DNA from: Bombella saccharophila
GTDB lineage: Bacteria > Pseudomonadota > Alphaproteobacteria > Acetobacterales > Acetobacteraceae
Reading direction: 5' to 3'
Assembly: GCF_026385475.1 (NCBI RefSeq)
Contig: NZ_JANIDW010000001.1
Span: 806,001-870,000 of the forward strand
DNA: 64,000 nucleotides
Position numbers and translations under genes: made by a program. The notes below the pieces were generated by a model. The model saw only the letters and a program-made list of their open reading frames with translations, searched no databases and was not told the origin of the DNA. Positions 53,635 to 61,833 of this stretch are shown piece after piece. Position 1 is the stretch's first letter, and each line of letters begins with the position of its first letter.

Positions 53635-55401
53635 TTATTCTTCCAATTCACGCACCTTTCTCTGATACAGATCCTTCAGGTATTGCCCCGCTCTAAGATA
53701 TACTACACGACCGAAATGATCGTATGTGTGAGCTTCTTCCAAAGAATGAATAAACTGATCAAAATTTACACACCGTACGTTAGGAAATTCCTCCGATACT
53801 TCATACTGCCAAAAAGCCACCGTCGCATGCCGTTCTAATATGCCGGACTCAGGGTATAGATCAGGCACTTTAGAGGGAAGTGTAAACAACACAACATCAC
53901 AATGTGCGGGAACCTTCCGCAAAATTGCCCGCAAATTTTCCTTATGTCGTTCCTCGTCAATCACGCCTAAGGGACGCAAATTAGCCTTCGCAAAACGGTA
54001 ATAGCGTAACTCCGAGCGTGGACCGCCCATTCTTAAAAAATCATCTTCATAAAATTGCTGAAAATTCCCATACGCTACCTGCGGAGGGCAATAAGTCGCT
54101 GTATGTTCACTATCTGGCAAACGGTAAATTTGGAAGCCCGCATCTGCCCAAAAGCTAAACACCACCAACCCCCATGGGGCCTCTTCTAAAGGTCGCAAAG
54201 AAGGGAAAAAATCTTCCGCCTTATAACCACATTGCCTCAGAGCGGTATGCTCACGCTCCCCTCCCTCCACACTGATACGCACCATGGAGGAATGGTCCCG
54301 CCGAATCAAAAAACCATTACGCACCGTATTCGTAAAAACGGTGATATCGCTCGAGCAATCTTTTACATAATGCCGAATAGAATCAACATCACAACCACCC
54401 CCCATAAGGATAGGATAATCGGCCTGCTGTAGAGGCACAGCCTCGCCCTCTTCATCAAAAGAGGTAAGCTGCACCCAATCTACCGGAGCTGTGTCTGTAG
54501 TCGGGTCGTTTGCCACCTCCCCTTGGACCTCTAAATATGGCTCACCAAGATAGCGGTACACCCATGTCTCAATATGCATCCCAAGGGTACGGCACGAAAA
54601 ACAGAAATGAACGAGAAAATTATCCGTGGCATTCTGCACAACGTGGAAAAAACCAACGATGCCATAATCACCATAATTATCTCTCACACGGACGACCGCC
54701 ATATGGTTGAACGTCCCTGTATGTTCGATCATCCGCTCAACATCATAAAGAGCCTCAACTTTATCTTCTGAAAGCCTCTTTTTTGTAAAGTTAAGCTGAT
54801 TCGTTCGATTTAGTAATTCTGCAACGCGCTCTTTATGCTCCGTTAAATCGTAAATAATTTCAACTTGTATATTGCTCTTCCGCAAAAAATCATAATCATC
54901 AAGCGCAGCATCACCACTTTCATTACGATCTTTATATTTCTGCTCTTGTAGTTTATATTGTTTAAGGCGTTTTTTCTCTTTATCATCTTTCCCCTTAAAG
55001 AGGTCAGACTCTAATATACGCTCTACAAATGTTTCATCCTCCACTTGGATACCAGGACAGGTTTGGCGCACCTCCTCGCGGTTTGTGGGGTTGTCATCAA
55101 TAAACATGACCGTTTCCGGCCGAAGTTGCATCTTCTGAATAATTTCAGCAACGCGTTTGCCTTTGCTGCTCCAATCGATACTAGGGAACACAAAATGATC
55201 CCATATCTCCATGGCTTCAAGCTCGGCTTTTACGGCCTCGAAATCGTTCTTCGAACAAATAGAATTTAAAATACCGCGTTCCGTTAAGGTCCGTACGATA
55301 GCAGCGGCATTACTCTCAGCGATGATTCCTTCTTCAGCGAGCGTTCCTTTCCAAAAGGTCTCATCCATATCCCATATTAGCAATCTAACGGCTTCACTCA
55401 T
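53635..55401 (-). CDS. FkbH-like HAD/GNAT protein with C-terminal extension
   Basis: 588 residues from ATG 55401 (AAGG upstream); in-frame GTG 55407 is less likely. The HAD subfamily IIIC domain (about 1-160) has the nucleophile motif DMDET (11-15), GILNSICSKND and FIDDNPTNREEV. A GNAT-like acyltransferase region (about 165-305) follows: LLNRTNQLNFTKKRLS, DNYGDYGIVGFFHV and CRTLGMHIE. The last 270 residues, with MGGGCDVDS and a terminal YDHFGRVVYL, look SGNH-like, but this is tentative. FkbH proteins usually load glyceryl units from 1,3-bisphosphoglycerate onto an acyl carrier protein; no ACP is seen here. It may acylate or glycerylate the glycan made by the neighbours. Confidence 0.82.
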   Translation of the reverse strand: MSEAVRLLIWDMDETFWKGTLAEEGIIAESNAAAIVRTLTERGILNSICSKNDFEAVKAELEAMEIWDHFVFPSIDWSSKGKRVAEIIQKMQLRPETVMFIDDNPTNREEVRQTCPGIQVEDETFVERILESDLFKGKDDKEKKRLKQYKLQEQKYKDRNESGDAALDDYDFLRKSNIQVEIIYDLTEHKERVAELLNRTNQLNFTKKRLSEDKVEALYDVERMIEHTGTFNHMAVVRVRDNYGDYGIVGFFHVVQNATDNFLVHFCFSCRTLGMHIETWVYRYLGEPYLEVQGEVANDPTTDTAPVDWVQLTSFDEEGEAVPLQQADYPILMGGGCDVDSIRHYVKDCSSDITVFTNTVRNGFLIRRDHSSMVRISVEGGEREHTALRQCGYKAEDFFPSLRPLEEAPWGLVVFSFWADAGFQIYRLPDSEHTATYCPPQVAYGNFQQFYEDDFLRMGGPRSELRYYRFAKANLRPLGVIDEERHKENLRAILRKVPAHCDVVLFTLPSKVPDLYPESGILERHATVAFWQYEVSEEFPNVRCVNFDQFIHSLEEAHTYDHFGRVVYLRAGQYLKDLYQRKVRELEE

Positions 55402-55554
55402 CCACACACCTTAATCAGCTATCAAAGGAGGAATACATCCTCTTTTCTCTATGGTTAACACGTTACAGTTTTTACATTCTGTGCACTATAAACTTTTTCT
55501 CAAGAATGAGGAAATAATCTTATAAAAAATCACAAAAAGTTCTATAGTTCCTCG

Positions 55555-56196
55555 ATGATTGAGCGAGATTTACCTTTTTTTGAGAGAGTTTGGTTCTTCG
55601 ATTGCTTTGGGCACATCATTAGCTATGCCCCCTCTCAGAGCCGCCTTATACGTACTCCTTTCCAAGGGACACTTATGAACGGCTTTATTCCCTCTCCCTT
55701 TCCTCTCCCGCCACAAGCAGACCTCACATGGTGGAATCTTAACGGAGAACAGCTCCCTGTCGAACCTCTCATTATGAAAAAAATCCGCAGAGGCTTAGTT
55801 AAATTACAAAAAAAAGACGCAAACGAGTTTCTCAGCATTAACCCACGCTCTGATGATCTCGGCTTTGTAACTGGCGTCAATGCGTGGGAGCAATTTCTCC
55901 CCGTGACAGAGCGCATGTTACAAGGTTTAGCCCTCATCAGTGACCCTGATATGAGCCATATTACGGCCGAAGCATCATCTAAGCAGGTAGGGCATTTCAG
56001 CTTTTTGCCTCCTAGCGACAATAAGCCAGGTGGTGGGCGCATTGGGGAGGTCGTGATTAATCTTTACGACAACCTACCCAGCCTAGCTGCTTTATCCTCT
56101 ATAAAAGAAGGCGAAGACCACACAATCTCTTTTACAAATTATGACAATGAGTCTGTCAGCCACTTCACCTTATTTTGTCGCTCGGTCAAACCATAA
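55555..56196 (+). CDS. Unknown protein, 215-residue paralogue family, member 3
   Basis: 213 residues. Same family as the proteins at 52856 and 51053: VWFFDCFGHIISY (W13, H20), FPLPPQ followed by TWW, RGLVKLQKKDANEFLSINP, AWEQFLPVTERMLQGLALISDPD. No signal peptide or membrane helix; beta-rich prediction by eye. No Shine-Dalgarno; a TATAAA-like -10 lies about 60 bp upstream in the A+T-rich spacer that it shares with fkbH. A GT32 gene follows after 17 bp, mirroring the member-2/GT32 pair on the other strand. Confidence 0.8.
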   Translation: MIERDLPFFERVWFFDCFGHIISYAPSQSRLIRTPFQGTLMNGFIPSPFPLPPQADLTWWNLNGEQLPVEPLIMKKIRRGLVKLQKKDANEFLSINPRSDDLGFVTGVNAWEQFLPVTERMLQGLALISDPDMSHITAEASSKQVGHFSFLPPSDNKPGGGRIGEVVINLYDNLPSLAALSSIKEGEDHTISFTNYDNESVSHFTLFCRSVKP

Positions 56197-56213
56197 ACTG
56201 ATGGGCCTACGTC

Positions 56214-57248
56214 ATGTTTCTTAGCCGTCTTAACACCTATATTGCCTGTACTCCACAAGGGCTAAGCCAACAGCATGTTTGCGCTTATAGCGATGAGAAC
56301 GCCCTTCCCCCTGCCTCTGAAGGGGACATGACACATCATGGCTATGTGCTCAAAAACATGGGTAACAACCAATATGTTTTTACCCATCCAGAGCAAGGGA
56401 ATCTCATTCTACATCCTGATATGTCCATGACCCATCATAGCGATCCGCTCCATGCAGATAGTTATGTGCGCATCATTGACCCTACTATACTCCCACCACC
56501 TCCCCCCGTTATAGAACCAGCCACGACCATTGCGAAATATATTCATCAAACAGGCAAAGAGGCTGAATTCCCCGAATCATTTCGGCATAATCGTGATAAT
56601 TTGATTCTTCTCAACCCAGATTATGACTTCTGCTATTGGTCCGACCAAGGCGGCCGCGCTATTCATGATTTTATAGCGGAGCATTATGGCGACGATGTTT
56701 TACGCTATTATAATGCAATAAATCCCCGTTATGGGGCCGCACGGGCTGATCTTTTCCGTTACCTATGCCTCTACCAGCTCGGCGGTGTGTATCTGGACCT
56801 TAAATCGACAATCGTCGTCCCGCTGCACACAATCATTCGGCCTGACGATACAGCCTTATTATCCTTCTGGCCGCGTGTGGGTACGGAATATCCCGAGATT
56901 CAGCATGTTAAATATGCGGGAGAATATCAACAATTCTTCCTCATCTACGCAGCAGGGCACCCTTTACTACGACGTATTATTCATCAAACATTATGCAATA
57001 TTAAACTCTATGATCCCTTTATTCATAGTGTGGGCCTGCAAGGGACGTTCCTGACCACAGGGCCTATTATATATTCCCGTATTCTCCACAGCTATCGCAC
57101 ACCGCAAAATGCACGGCTCTTCCATGCGCTAACCAGCGGGGTTGAGTATAATATCTTCTCTCACGAAGCTCATTACGCCAAAATTGGGCCAACACATTAT
57201 ACGCGCCAAGATACACCGCTCATTATCGAGCCAGAGACGTTACCGTAA
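56214..57248 (+). CDS. GT32-like glycosyltransferase (copy 2)
   Basis: 344 residues. N-terminal module (LNTYIACTPQG, YVFTHPEQGNLIL), then the GT32 domain: YIHQTGKEAEFPESFRHNRDN, CYWSDQGG, YGAARADLFRYLCLYQLGG and VYLDLKS with D195-L-K197 in the DxD position. It is a full-length paralogue of the gene at 51808. Predicted soluble cytoplasmic sugar transferase. Partner of member 3; nothing but tRNA genes follow. Confidence 0.87.
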   Translation: MFLSRLNTYIACTPQGLSQQHVCAYSDENALPPASEGDMTHHGYVLKNMGNNQYVFTHPEQGNLILHPDMSMTHHSDPLHADSYVRIIDPTILPPPPPVIEPATTIAKYIHQTGKEAEFPESFRHNRDNLILLNPDYDFCYWSDQGGRAIHDFIAEHYGDDVLRYYNAINPRYGAARADLFRYLCLYQLGGVYLDLKSTIVVPLHTIIRPDDTALLSFWPRVGTEYPEIQHVKYAGEYQQFFLIYAAGHPLLRRIIHQTLCNIKLYDPFIHSVGLQGTFLTTGPIIYSRILHSYRTPQNARLFHALTSGVEYNIFSHEAHYAKIGPTHYTRQDTPLIIEPETLP

Positions 57249-57304
57249 TTACAGAAGAAATGAGACTTCAAGCTAAAAATTGCGCACCAAGCCACAATAT
57301 ATGA

Positions 57305-57381
57305 TGGTGCGCCCTGCTGGATTCGAACCAGCGACCCACAGCTTAGAAGGCTGTTGCTCTATCCAGCTGAGCTAAGGGCGC
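57305..57381 (-). tRNA. tRNA-Arg (anticodon TCT)
   Basis: 77 nt on the minus strand. Acceptor GCGCCCT pairs with AGGGCGC, discriminator A, encoded CCA. Anticodon loop CTTCTAA, T-loop GGTTCGAATCC. Reads AGA codons. Confidence 0.96.
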
Positions 57382-57401
57382 TCTGCCTTTGCTGTGTAAC
57401 G

Positions 57402-57478
57402 TGGTCGGGGCGCCCGGACTCGAACCGGGGGCCTCCTGTACCCAAAACAGGCGCGCTACCAGGCTGCGCCACGCCCCG
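57402..57478 (-). tRNA. tRNA-Pro (anticodon TGG)
   Basis: 77 nt on the minus strand. Acceptor CGGGGCG pairs with CGCCCCG, discriminator A, encoded CCA. Anticodon loop TTTGGGT inside the CCTGT/ACAGG stem. Lies 20 bp upstream of tRNA-Arg and is probably co-transcribed with it. Confidence 0.96.
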
Positions 57479-57503
57479 ACGACGTGAGCTACTTCTTAAA
57501 GGG

Positions 57504-57536
57504 CCTTGCCCTTTCAGGCAAGGGGGTTTCACCCCA
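57504..57536 (-). terminator. Two tandem hairpins after gpt
   Basis: CCTTGCC/GGCAAGG (57504-57523, 6-nt loop) and an adjacent GGGG-TGAAA-CCCC hairpin (minus-strand reading) fill the space between gpt and tRNA-Pro. Neither has a strong T-tail, so termination may be partial. Confidence 0.4.
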
Positions 57537-57559
57537 AACAGGTGAGTTTTTTCATAAAA

Positions 57560-58075
57560 TTATACAACGGCTCCACGGCTAAGGGGCGGCACAAATTGCG
57601 GGGCCATATCCCAGGGGAACAATACCCATGTATCTTGTGCAACTTCCGTTACAAAATGATCCGTATAAGGCCGCCCATCGGGTTTGGCATAAAGGCAAGC
57701 AAATACCGCCTTAGGCAGCATCTCCCGCACATAACGCGCTGTCACACCAGAATCGACAAGGTCATCCACAATAAGAAACCCCTCCCCGTCTCCAGCCGCG
57801 TCTGCCTCTTTAAGCAGTTTAGGCTCCTGCTGGGTGCCCTCTTCTCCTTCATAACTCACAACCGAGACCGTCTCGATCAATCGGCAGCCCAACTCCCGCC
57901 CTAAAATTGCAGCAGGAATTAGCCCCCCTCGTGTAATCGCTACGATACCACGAAACGGCCTATATTGCCGCATCAACTCCGCTGCGAGCAGGCGCGCATC
58001 ACGATGCAGCTGGTCCCATGTAACCGTTGCGTATTTAATGTTCTGAGAGCCTTGTGTCTGCGCTACGCCCGTCAT
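57560..58075 (-). CDS. gpt: Xanthine-guanine phosphoribosyltransferase
   Basis: 171 residues. Type I PRT fold with the PRPP-binding motif FLIVDDLVDSGVTA, upstream GIVAITRGGLIPAAILGREL, and the Gpt-specific C-terminal VLFPWDM. It salvages guanine and xanthine to GMP and XMP. AAGGAAGG lies about 11 nt before the ATG. Confidence 0.93.
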   Translation of the reverse strand: MTGVAQTQGSQNIKYATVTWDQLHRDARLLAAELMRQYRPFRGIVAITRGGLIPAAILGRELGCRLIETVSVVSYEGEEGTQQEPKLLKEADAAGDGEGFLIVDDLVDSGVTARYVREMLPKAVFACLYAKPDGRPYTDHFVTEVAQDTWVLFPWDMAPQFVPPLSRGAVV

Positions 58076-58177
58076 GCTGGTTAATGCCTTCCTTATGGCT
58101 ATCCTCGATGGTCATTCCCTCATACTGCATTGTACGGGAGGGTAGAACTGGTGGATCACATAATTTAGCGAACATAT

Positions 58178-58208
58178 AAAAAAAGCCCGCACCCCAAAAG
58201 GCCGGACT
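58178..58208 (-). terminator. Terminator-like stem after tRNA-Asn copy 1
   Basis: On the minus strand GTCCG-g-CC then GG-x-CGGGC form an imperfect stem followed by TTTTTTT (58184-58178). A near-identical element follows tRNA-Asn copy 2. Confidence 0.55.
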
Positions 58209-58221
58209 TACTTAAAAAGGC

Positions 58222-58297
58222 TGGCTCCCGAAGTAGGACTCGAACCTACGACCCAGCGATTAACAGTCGCTTGCTCTACCAACTGAGCTATTCGGGA
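58222..58297 (-). tRNA. tRNA-Asn (anticodon GTT), copy 1
   Basis: 76 nt. Acceptor TCCCGAA pairs with TTCGGGA, discriminator G, encoded CCA. Anticodon loop CTGTTAA on an AGCGA/TCGCT stem, T-arm GTAGGTTCGAGTCCTAC. Identical to copy 2. Confidence 0.97.
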
Positions 58298-58384
58298 TCA
58301 GCTGGGAGCTTATCTACCCAAACTCCCCGAATGGGTAAAGGCTTTTTTTCACAATGATGAAAAAACTTTCGCAGCTTTAAGCAC

Positions 58385-58416
58385 AAAAAAAGCCCGCCCC
58401 TTAAAAGGCCGGACTT
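58385..58416 (-). terminator. Terminator-like stem after tRNA-Asn copy 2
   Basis: On the minus strand GTCCG-g-CC-TT pairs with AA-GG-CGGGC (small bulges), followed by TTTTTTT (58391-58385). It would separate the two tRNA-Asn transcripts. Confidence 0.6.
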
Positions 58417-58429
58417 ACTTAAAAAAAGC

Positions 58430-58505
58430 TGGCTCCCGAAGTAGGACTCGAACCTACGACCCAGCGATTAACAGTCGCTTGCTCTACCAACTGAGCTATT
58501 CGGGA
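58430..58505 (-). tRNA. tRNA-Asn (anticodon GTT), copy 2
   Basis: 76 nt, base-for-base the same as copy 1 with encoded CCA. It lies 84 bp downstream of rnhA on the same strand. An AGGGCTT/AAGCCCT inverted repeat (about 58516-58546) sits between rnhA and this tRNA. Confidence 0.97.
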
Positions 58506-58589
58506 TCAGCTAGGGCTTATCTAGCGAAACTCAGCCTATGGGTAAAGCCCTATAATACGTTTCTTCCTCAAGAAAACACTCAACAACAA

Positions 58590-59078
58590 TTAAGACGCAG
58601 CAGAATGGCCCCTCTCCAGCTCTTCCCGCCCCTCTGTTGCTAATTGGTCAACGCGCTCATTTTCCTCTAGCCCTGCATGAGCCTTCACCCAATGCCATTC
58701 TATTTTATGGCGTTTCGCAACGTCTAAAATGCGCCGCCATAAATCCATATTCGCTACCGGGTCACCTGATGCATTGCGCCAGTTACGACGTACCCACCCT
58801 GTATGCCAACGCGTTATGCCATTCTGCAAATAAGCACTATCGGTATAAAGATTCACGATACAAGGTCGCTTTAGGGCCTCCAAAGCCATAGCGGCAGCGG
58901 TAAGTTCCATACGATTATTGGTCGTCTCCGCTTCGCCGCCTTTCATTTCCTTTTCATGCCCTTGATAGCGCAAAAGCACGCCCCATCCCCCAGGGCCGGG
59001 GTTGGGTTTACACCCGCCATCGGTCCAAATATCGACCTCCATAGTGGGGGTATCTTCTGCCTCAGCATTAGGGGACAT
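58590..59078 (-). CDS. rnhA: Ribonuclease HI
   Basis: 162 residues. Catalytic residues D20 ([15 protein letters not shown]), E58 (NRMEL), D80 (YTDSAYL) and D144 (ENERVDQLA), with H134 in WVKAHAG. It degrades RNA in RNA-DNA hybrids. ATG 59078 has AAGGTG upstream and overlaps the thrB 3' end by 11 bp; ATG 59042 is a possible shorter start. Confidence 0.96.
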   Translation of the reverse strand: MSPNAEAEDTPTMEVDIWTDGGCKPNPGPGGWGVLLRYQGHEKEMKGGEAETTNNRMELTAAAMALEALKRPCIVNLYTDSAYLQNGITRWHTGWVRRNWRNASGDPVANMDLWRRILDVAKRHKIEWHWVKAHAGLEENERVDQLATEGREELERGHSAAS

Positions 59079-60021
59079 GCGGCACCTTTTGGAAATGATG
59101 CAACCGCCGCTGATACGCCCATGGGTCTTTACGCGTCACCAACGCCCCGGCTGGGGTATGAACCCAGTCATAAAGACGTGTGAGCAAAAACCGTAACGCC
59201 GCCCCTTGGCATAAGACCGGCAAAGCCGCCCGCTCTGCATCACTTAGGGGGCGAATCTGCTCGTAACCTTGTAAAAGAGCCTCTGCCCGGTCGGGTTGAT
59301 AATCCTGCTCGGCTTTAAAGCACCACGCATTTACACAAATAGCGAGGTCATAAGCGAGGAAGTCCGTACAAGCGAAGTAGAAGTCGATAATGCCGGATAA
59401 TATCTCTCCTTCAAAAAAGACATTATCTACGAATAAATCAGCATGAATCTGCCCACGTGGTAAATGGTCTTGCGTTGGCCATGCCTTAATGACCTCAACG
59501 AGAGCCCCTTTTGTCTCTGCAATAAGGGTTGCTACAGCCTCATCACCACCATCAGTGCAACTTGCAAATACGCTCTGCCATCCCTGTGGCCCAAGGGCGT
59601 TGGGACGTTCCGCCTTATAGCTTTGCCCGGCCTGATGCAAACGCGCCAAAGCCTGTCCCACTTGCGCACACGCCGCTGGTGTAATCTCCTCCCGTGCGTG
59701 CCCCTCAAGGAAGCTAACAATCACAGCAGGCTTACCCGCTAATTGCCGCAATACGCGGCCATCCCGCGCCATGATAGGTTGAGGGCACGCAATATCATGC
59801 TGCGCTAAATGACCCATCAACCCCAAGAACCACGGCAATTCTTGCGGGTTCATGCGTTTTTCAAAGAGGGTTAGGATAAAGCGGCCCTGCGTTGTCTTGA
59901 GCAAGAAATTGCTATTTTCAACACCTTCCGCAATTCCAACGAAGGAGTGCAAGTCCCCTATAGCGTAAAGGGAGAGGAAGTCCCGTAAGACCTCCTCATC
60001 TAACTCCGTATAAACGGCCAT
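59068..60021 (-). CDS. thrB: Homoserine kinase (APH-fold type)
   Basis: 317 residues. This is the aminoglycoside-phosphotransferase-like ThrB of alpha- and gamma-proteobacteria: N-terminal [13 protein letters not shown], catalytic [11 protein letters not shown] and metal-binding [19 protein letters not shown]. It phosphorylates homoserine for threonine synthesis. Starts 6 bp after ispH. The ispH-thrB-rnhA order is common in alphaproteobacteria. Confidence 0.95.
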   Translation of the reverse strand: MAVYTELDEEVLRDFLSLYAIGDLHSFVGIAEGVENSNFLLKTTQGRFILTLFEKRMNPQELPWFLGLMGHLAQHDIACPQPIMARDGRVLRQLAGKPAVIVSFLEGHAREEITPAACAQVGQALARLHQAGQSYKAERPNALGPQGWQSVFASCTDGGDEAVATLIAETKGALVEVIKAWPTQDHLPRGQIHADLFVDNVFFEGEILSGIIDFYFACTDFLAYDLAICVNAWCFKAEQDYQPDRAEALLQGYEQIRPLSDAERAALPVLCQGAALRFLLTRLYDWVHTPAGALVTRKDPWAYQRRLHHFQKVPHVP

Positions 60022-60027
60022 AAGGCT

Positions 60028-61050
60028 TTAGACCGCATCCGCCAGAGGCTGTGGCAAGCGGAAATTGATGTTCTCCTCCTTCACAATGCGCTCCTCAATA
60101 GTGACATCATAGCGAGCGGAAAGCTCCTCTATCATCTCCTGCACCAAGCTCTCCGGTGCGGAAGCCCCGGCACTCATCCCTAATGTTTTGACGCCATCTA
60201 ATTCGCTCCAATCCATGTCGGAGACTTTCGGCACCAAGAGGGCACGCTTTGCAAGAGAGCGTTCTGCCACTTCGCGCAGCCGTTGCGAATTGGAGGAGTT
60301 GGGCGAGCCAATAACAATCACCAAATCACATTCCGCAGCCAGCTCCTTAACCGCCATTTGGCGATTCGTCGTGGCGTAACAAATATCTTCCCGCCGCGGC
60401 CCCACAATATTAGGGAAACGCGTGCGCAGAATATCAACAATCTCCGCTGTATCATCAACTGAGAGCGTTGTTTGAGTAATGAAGGCGAGGCGGTCCACAT
60501 CCTTCGGCTGAACCTCAGCAGCCTCACGCGCATCATTAATCAAGGTGACGGCTCCGGGAGGGAGCTGCCCCATTGTTCCCACAACTTCGGGGTGGCCTGC
60601 ATGGCCAATCATCAAAATATGACGCTGCTCTGGCCCACCACCGGCAAAGTGACGCTCTGCCTCCCGATGGACTTTAGAGACAAGCGGGCATGTGGCATCC
60701 AAATATAAAAGGTTACGCCGCTGCGCCTCCGCTGGCACGGATTTCGGCACACCATGGGCGGAGAACACTACATGACCATCTTCAGGAACTTCATCTAGCT
60801 CCTCTACAAAAATGGCCCCTTTGGCTTCCAGACCTTCTACAACCGTGCGGTTATGAACAATCTCATGGCGGACATAAACAGGCGCGCCGTAGCGACGCAA
60901 AGCCTCTTCCACCACACGAATAGCCCGATCCACCCCCGCACAAAAGCCTCGCGGGCCTGCGAGTAGAATCTTTAACTTGGGCCGAGAGGTCGGCGAATCT
61001 GCTCCGGGGTTAGCAGAGTTGGCGGTTACAGGTGTCGTCTGTTCTGACAT
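60028..61050 (-). CDS. ispH: HMBPP reductase (4-hydroxy-3-methylbut-2-enyl diphosphate reductase)
   Basis: 340 residues with a Pro/Ser-rich N-terminal extension of about 25. Iron-sulfur ligands lie in [12 protein letters not shown] (C37), [12 protein letters not shown] and [21 protein letters not shown] binds the diphosphate. Last step of the MEP isoprenoid pathway. GGGGAAG precedes the ATG. Starts the ispH-thrB-rnhA operon. Confidence 0.97.
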   Translation of the reverse strand: MSEQTTPVTANSANPGADSPTSRPKLKILLAGPRGFCAGVDRAIRVVEEALRRYGAPVYVRHEIVHNRTVVEGLEAKGAIFVEELDEVPEDGHVVFSAHGVPKSVPAEAQRRNLLYLDATCPLVSKVHREAERHFAGGGPEQRHILMIGHAGHPEVVGTMGQLPPGAVTLINDAREAAEVQPKDVDRLAFITQTTLSVDDTAEIVDILRTRFPNIVGPRREDICYATTNRQMAVKELAAECDLVIVIGSPNSSNSQRLREVAERSLAKRALLVPKVSDMDWSELDGVKTLGMSAGASAPESLVQEMIEELSARYDVTIEERIVKEENINFRLPQPLADAV

Positions 61051-61213
61051 AATCTTCCCCAGGCAGGCGATAAACGATACGATATTGAACGGTTCGGCAA
61101 TACCTCATACAAAGATATAGCATATAAAGCATCACCTTTGGGCCCTTATATCGTCCGTATTGCCGTCTGCTGCAATGTCCTACGCCCATTTTCTATGGAG
61201 TTTTCTGAGTCCG

Positions 61214-61816
61214 ATGCCCGCATTCTCTCCCTCTTCCCCTATATTCTCCCGCTTGATGGGGGGTTTCGGTGCCCTCATGCTCATTAGTTTTCTTACCGGC
61301 TGCGAAGGTGCTGATACCACACATACCTTCGCCCCAGCATGCCCCAAATTTGATGTGCCCGGCCCCTTAGCGGACCTCATTACTTATGATGGCAAAGGGC
61401 TGGATGCTGCACACAGGCTCACCTCAACACATATATTAGCTGTGCAAGGTGATTGTCGTACCGGCCCGCAAGATGAGCAAAAACGCCCCCTTACCCGTGT
61501 ACGTCTTAGCTTGAACCTCCAACTAGAGCGTGGTCCCGCCGCAAAAGGCGATACCGTAACCATCCCGTATTTTGTGGCCATCCTACAAGATGGAAAGATT
61601 GTAGATAAAAAAATCTTCACCGAGACGCTAAAATTAACACCTGCGCTCTCCATCACACAGGTTAATACGCCGTTGCGTTTTATTGATATCCCAACGGGCA
61701 ATAATCCGCAGATCAGCCCTTACTCTATGGAGATCGGCTTGCAGCTAAACCATGATGAATTAGATTATAATCGGACCCATTTACGCGCAGCTCAATTCCA
61801 AGAACATGTGCAATAA
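61214..61816 (+). CDS. Hypothetical lipoprotein
   Basis: 200 residues from ATG 61214; the frame is open from TTG 61160 and an ATG at 61175, so the start is uncertain. Signal peptide with lipobox FLTGC (Cys30 from 61214). The mature part starts with a CP-containing segment (APACPKFDVPGPLADLITY), then beta-rich sequence RVRLSLNLQLERG and YFVAILQDGKIVDKKIF. I do not recognise the family with certainty; its pattern suits an outer-membrane lipoprotein with an immunoglobulin-like fold. Transcribed alone, between divergent ispH and a convergent glycosyltransferase. Confidence 0.75.
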   Translation: MPAFSPSSPIFSRLMGGFGALMLISFLTGCEGADTTHTFAPACPKFDVPGPLADLITYDGKGLDAAHRLTSTHILAVQGDCRTGPQDEQKRPLTRVRLSLNLQLERGPAAKGDTVTIPYFVAILQDGKIVDKKIFTETLKLTPALSITQVNTPLRFIDIPTGNNPQISPYSMEIGLQLNHDELDYNRTHLRAAQFQEHVQ

Positions 61817-61833
61817 CGAGCGGCGCTACCCCC

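Larger units (their letters stand above)
58178..58511 (-). repeat. Tandem duplication of tRNA-Asn with its terminator
   Basis: Two units with a period of about 207 bp each contain an A7-GCCCGC terminator element, a GGCCGGACTTACTTAAAAA spacer and an identical 76-bp tRNA-Asn. Spacer and downstream parts differ by substitutions and small indels while the tRNA sequence is unchanged, so the duplication is not brand new. Confidence 0.85.

Noticed and set aside
58178-58511. Repeat pair as a CRISPR or integration site
   Set aside because: Only two units, each a full tRNA-Asn; no spacer array, cas gene, integrase or flanking partial tRNA copy.
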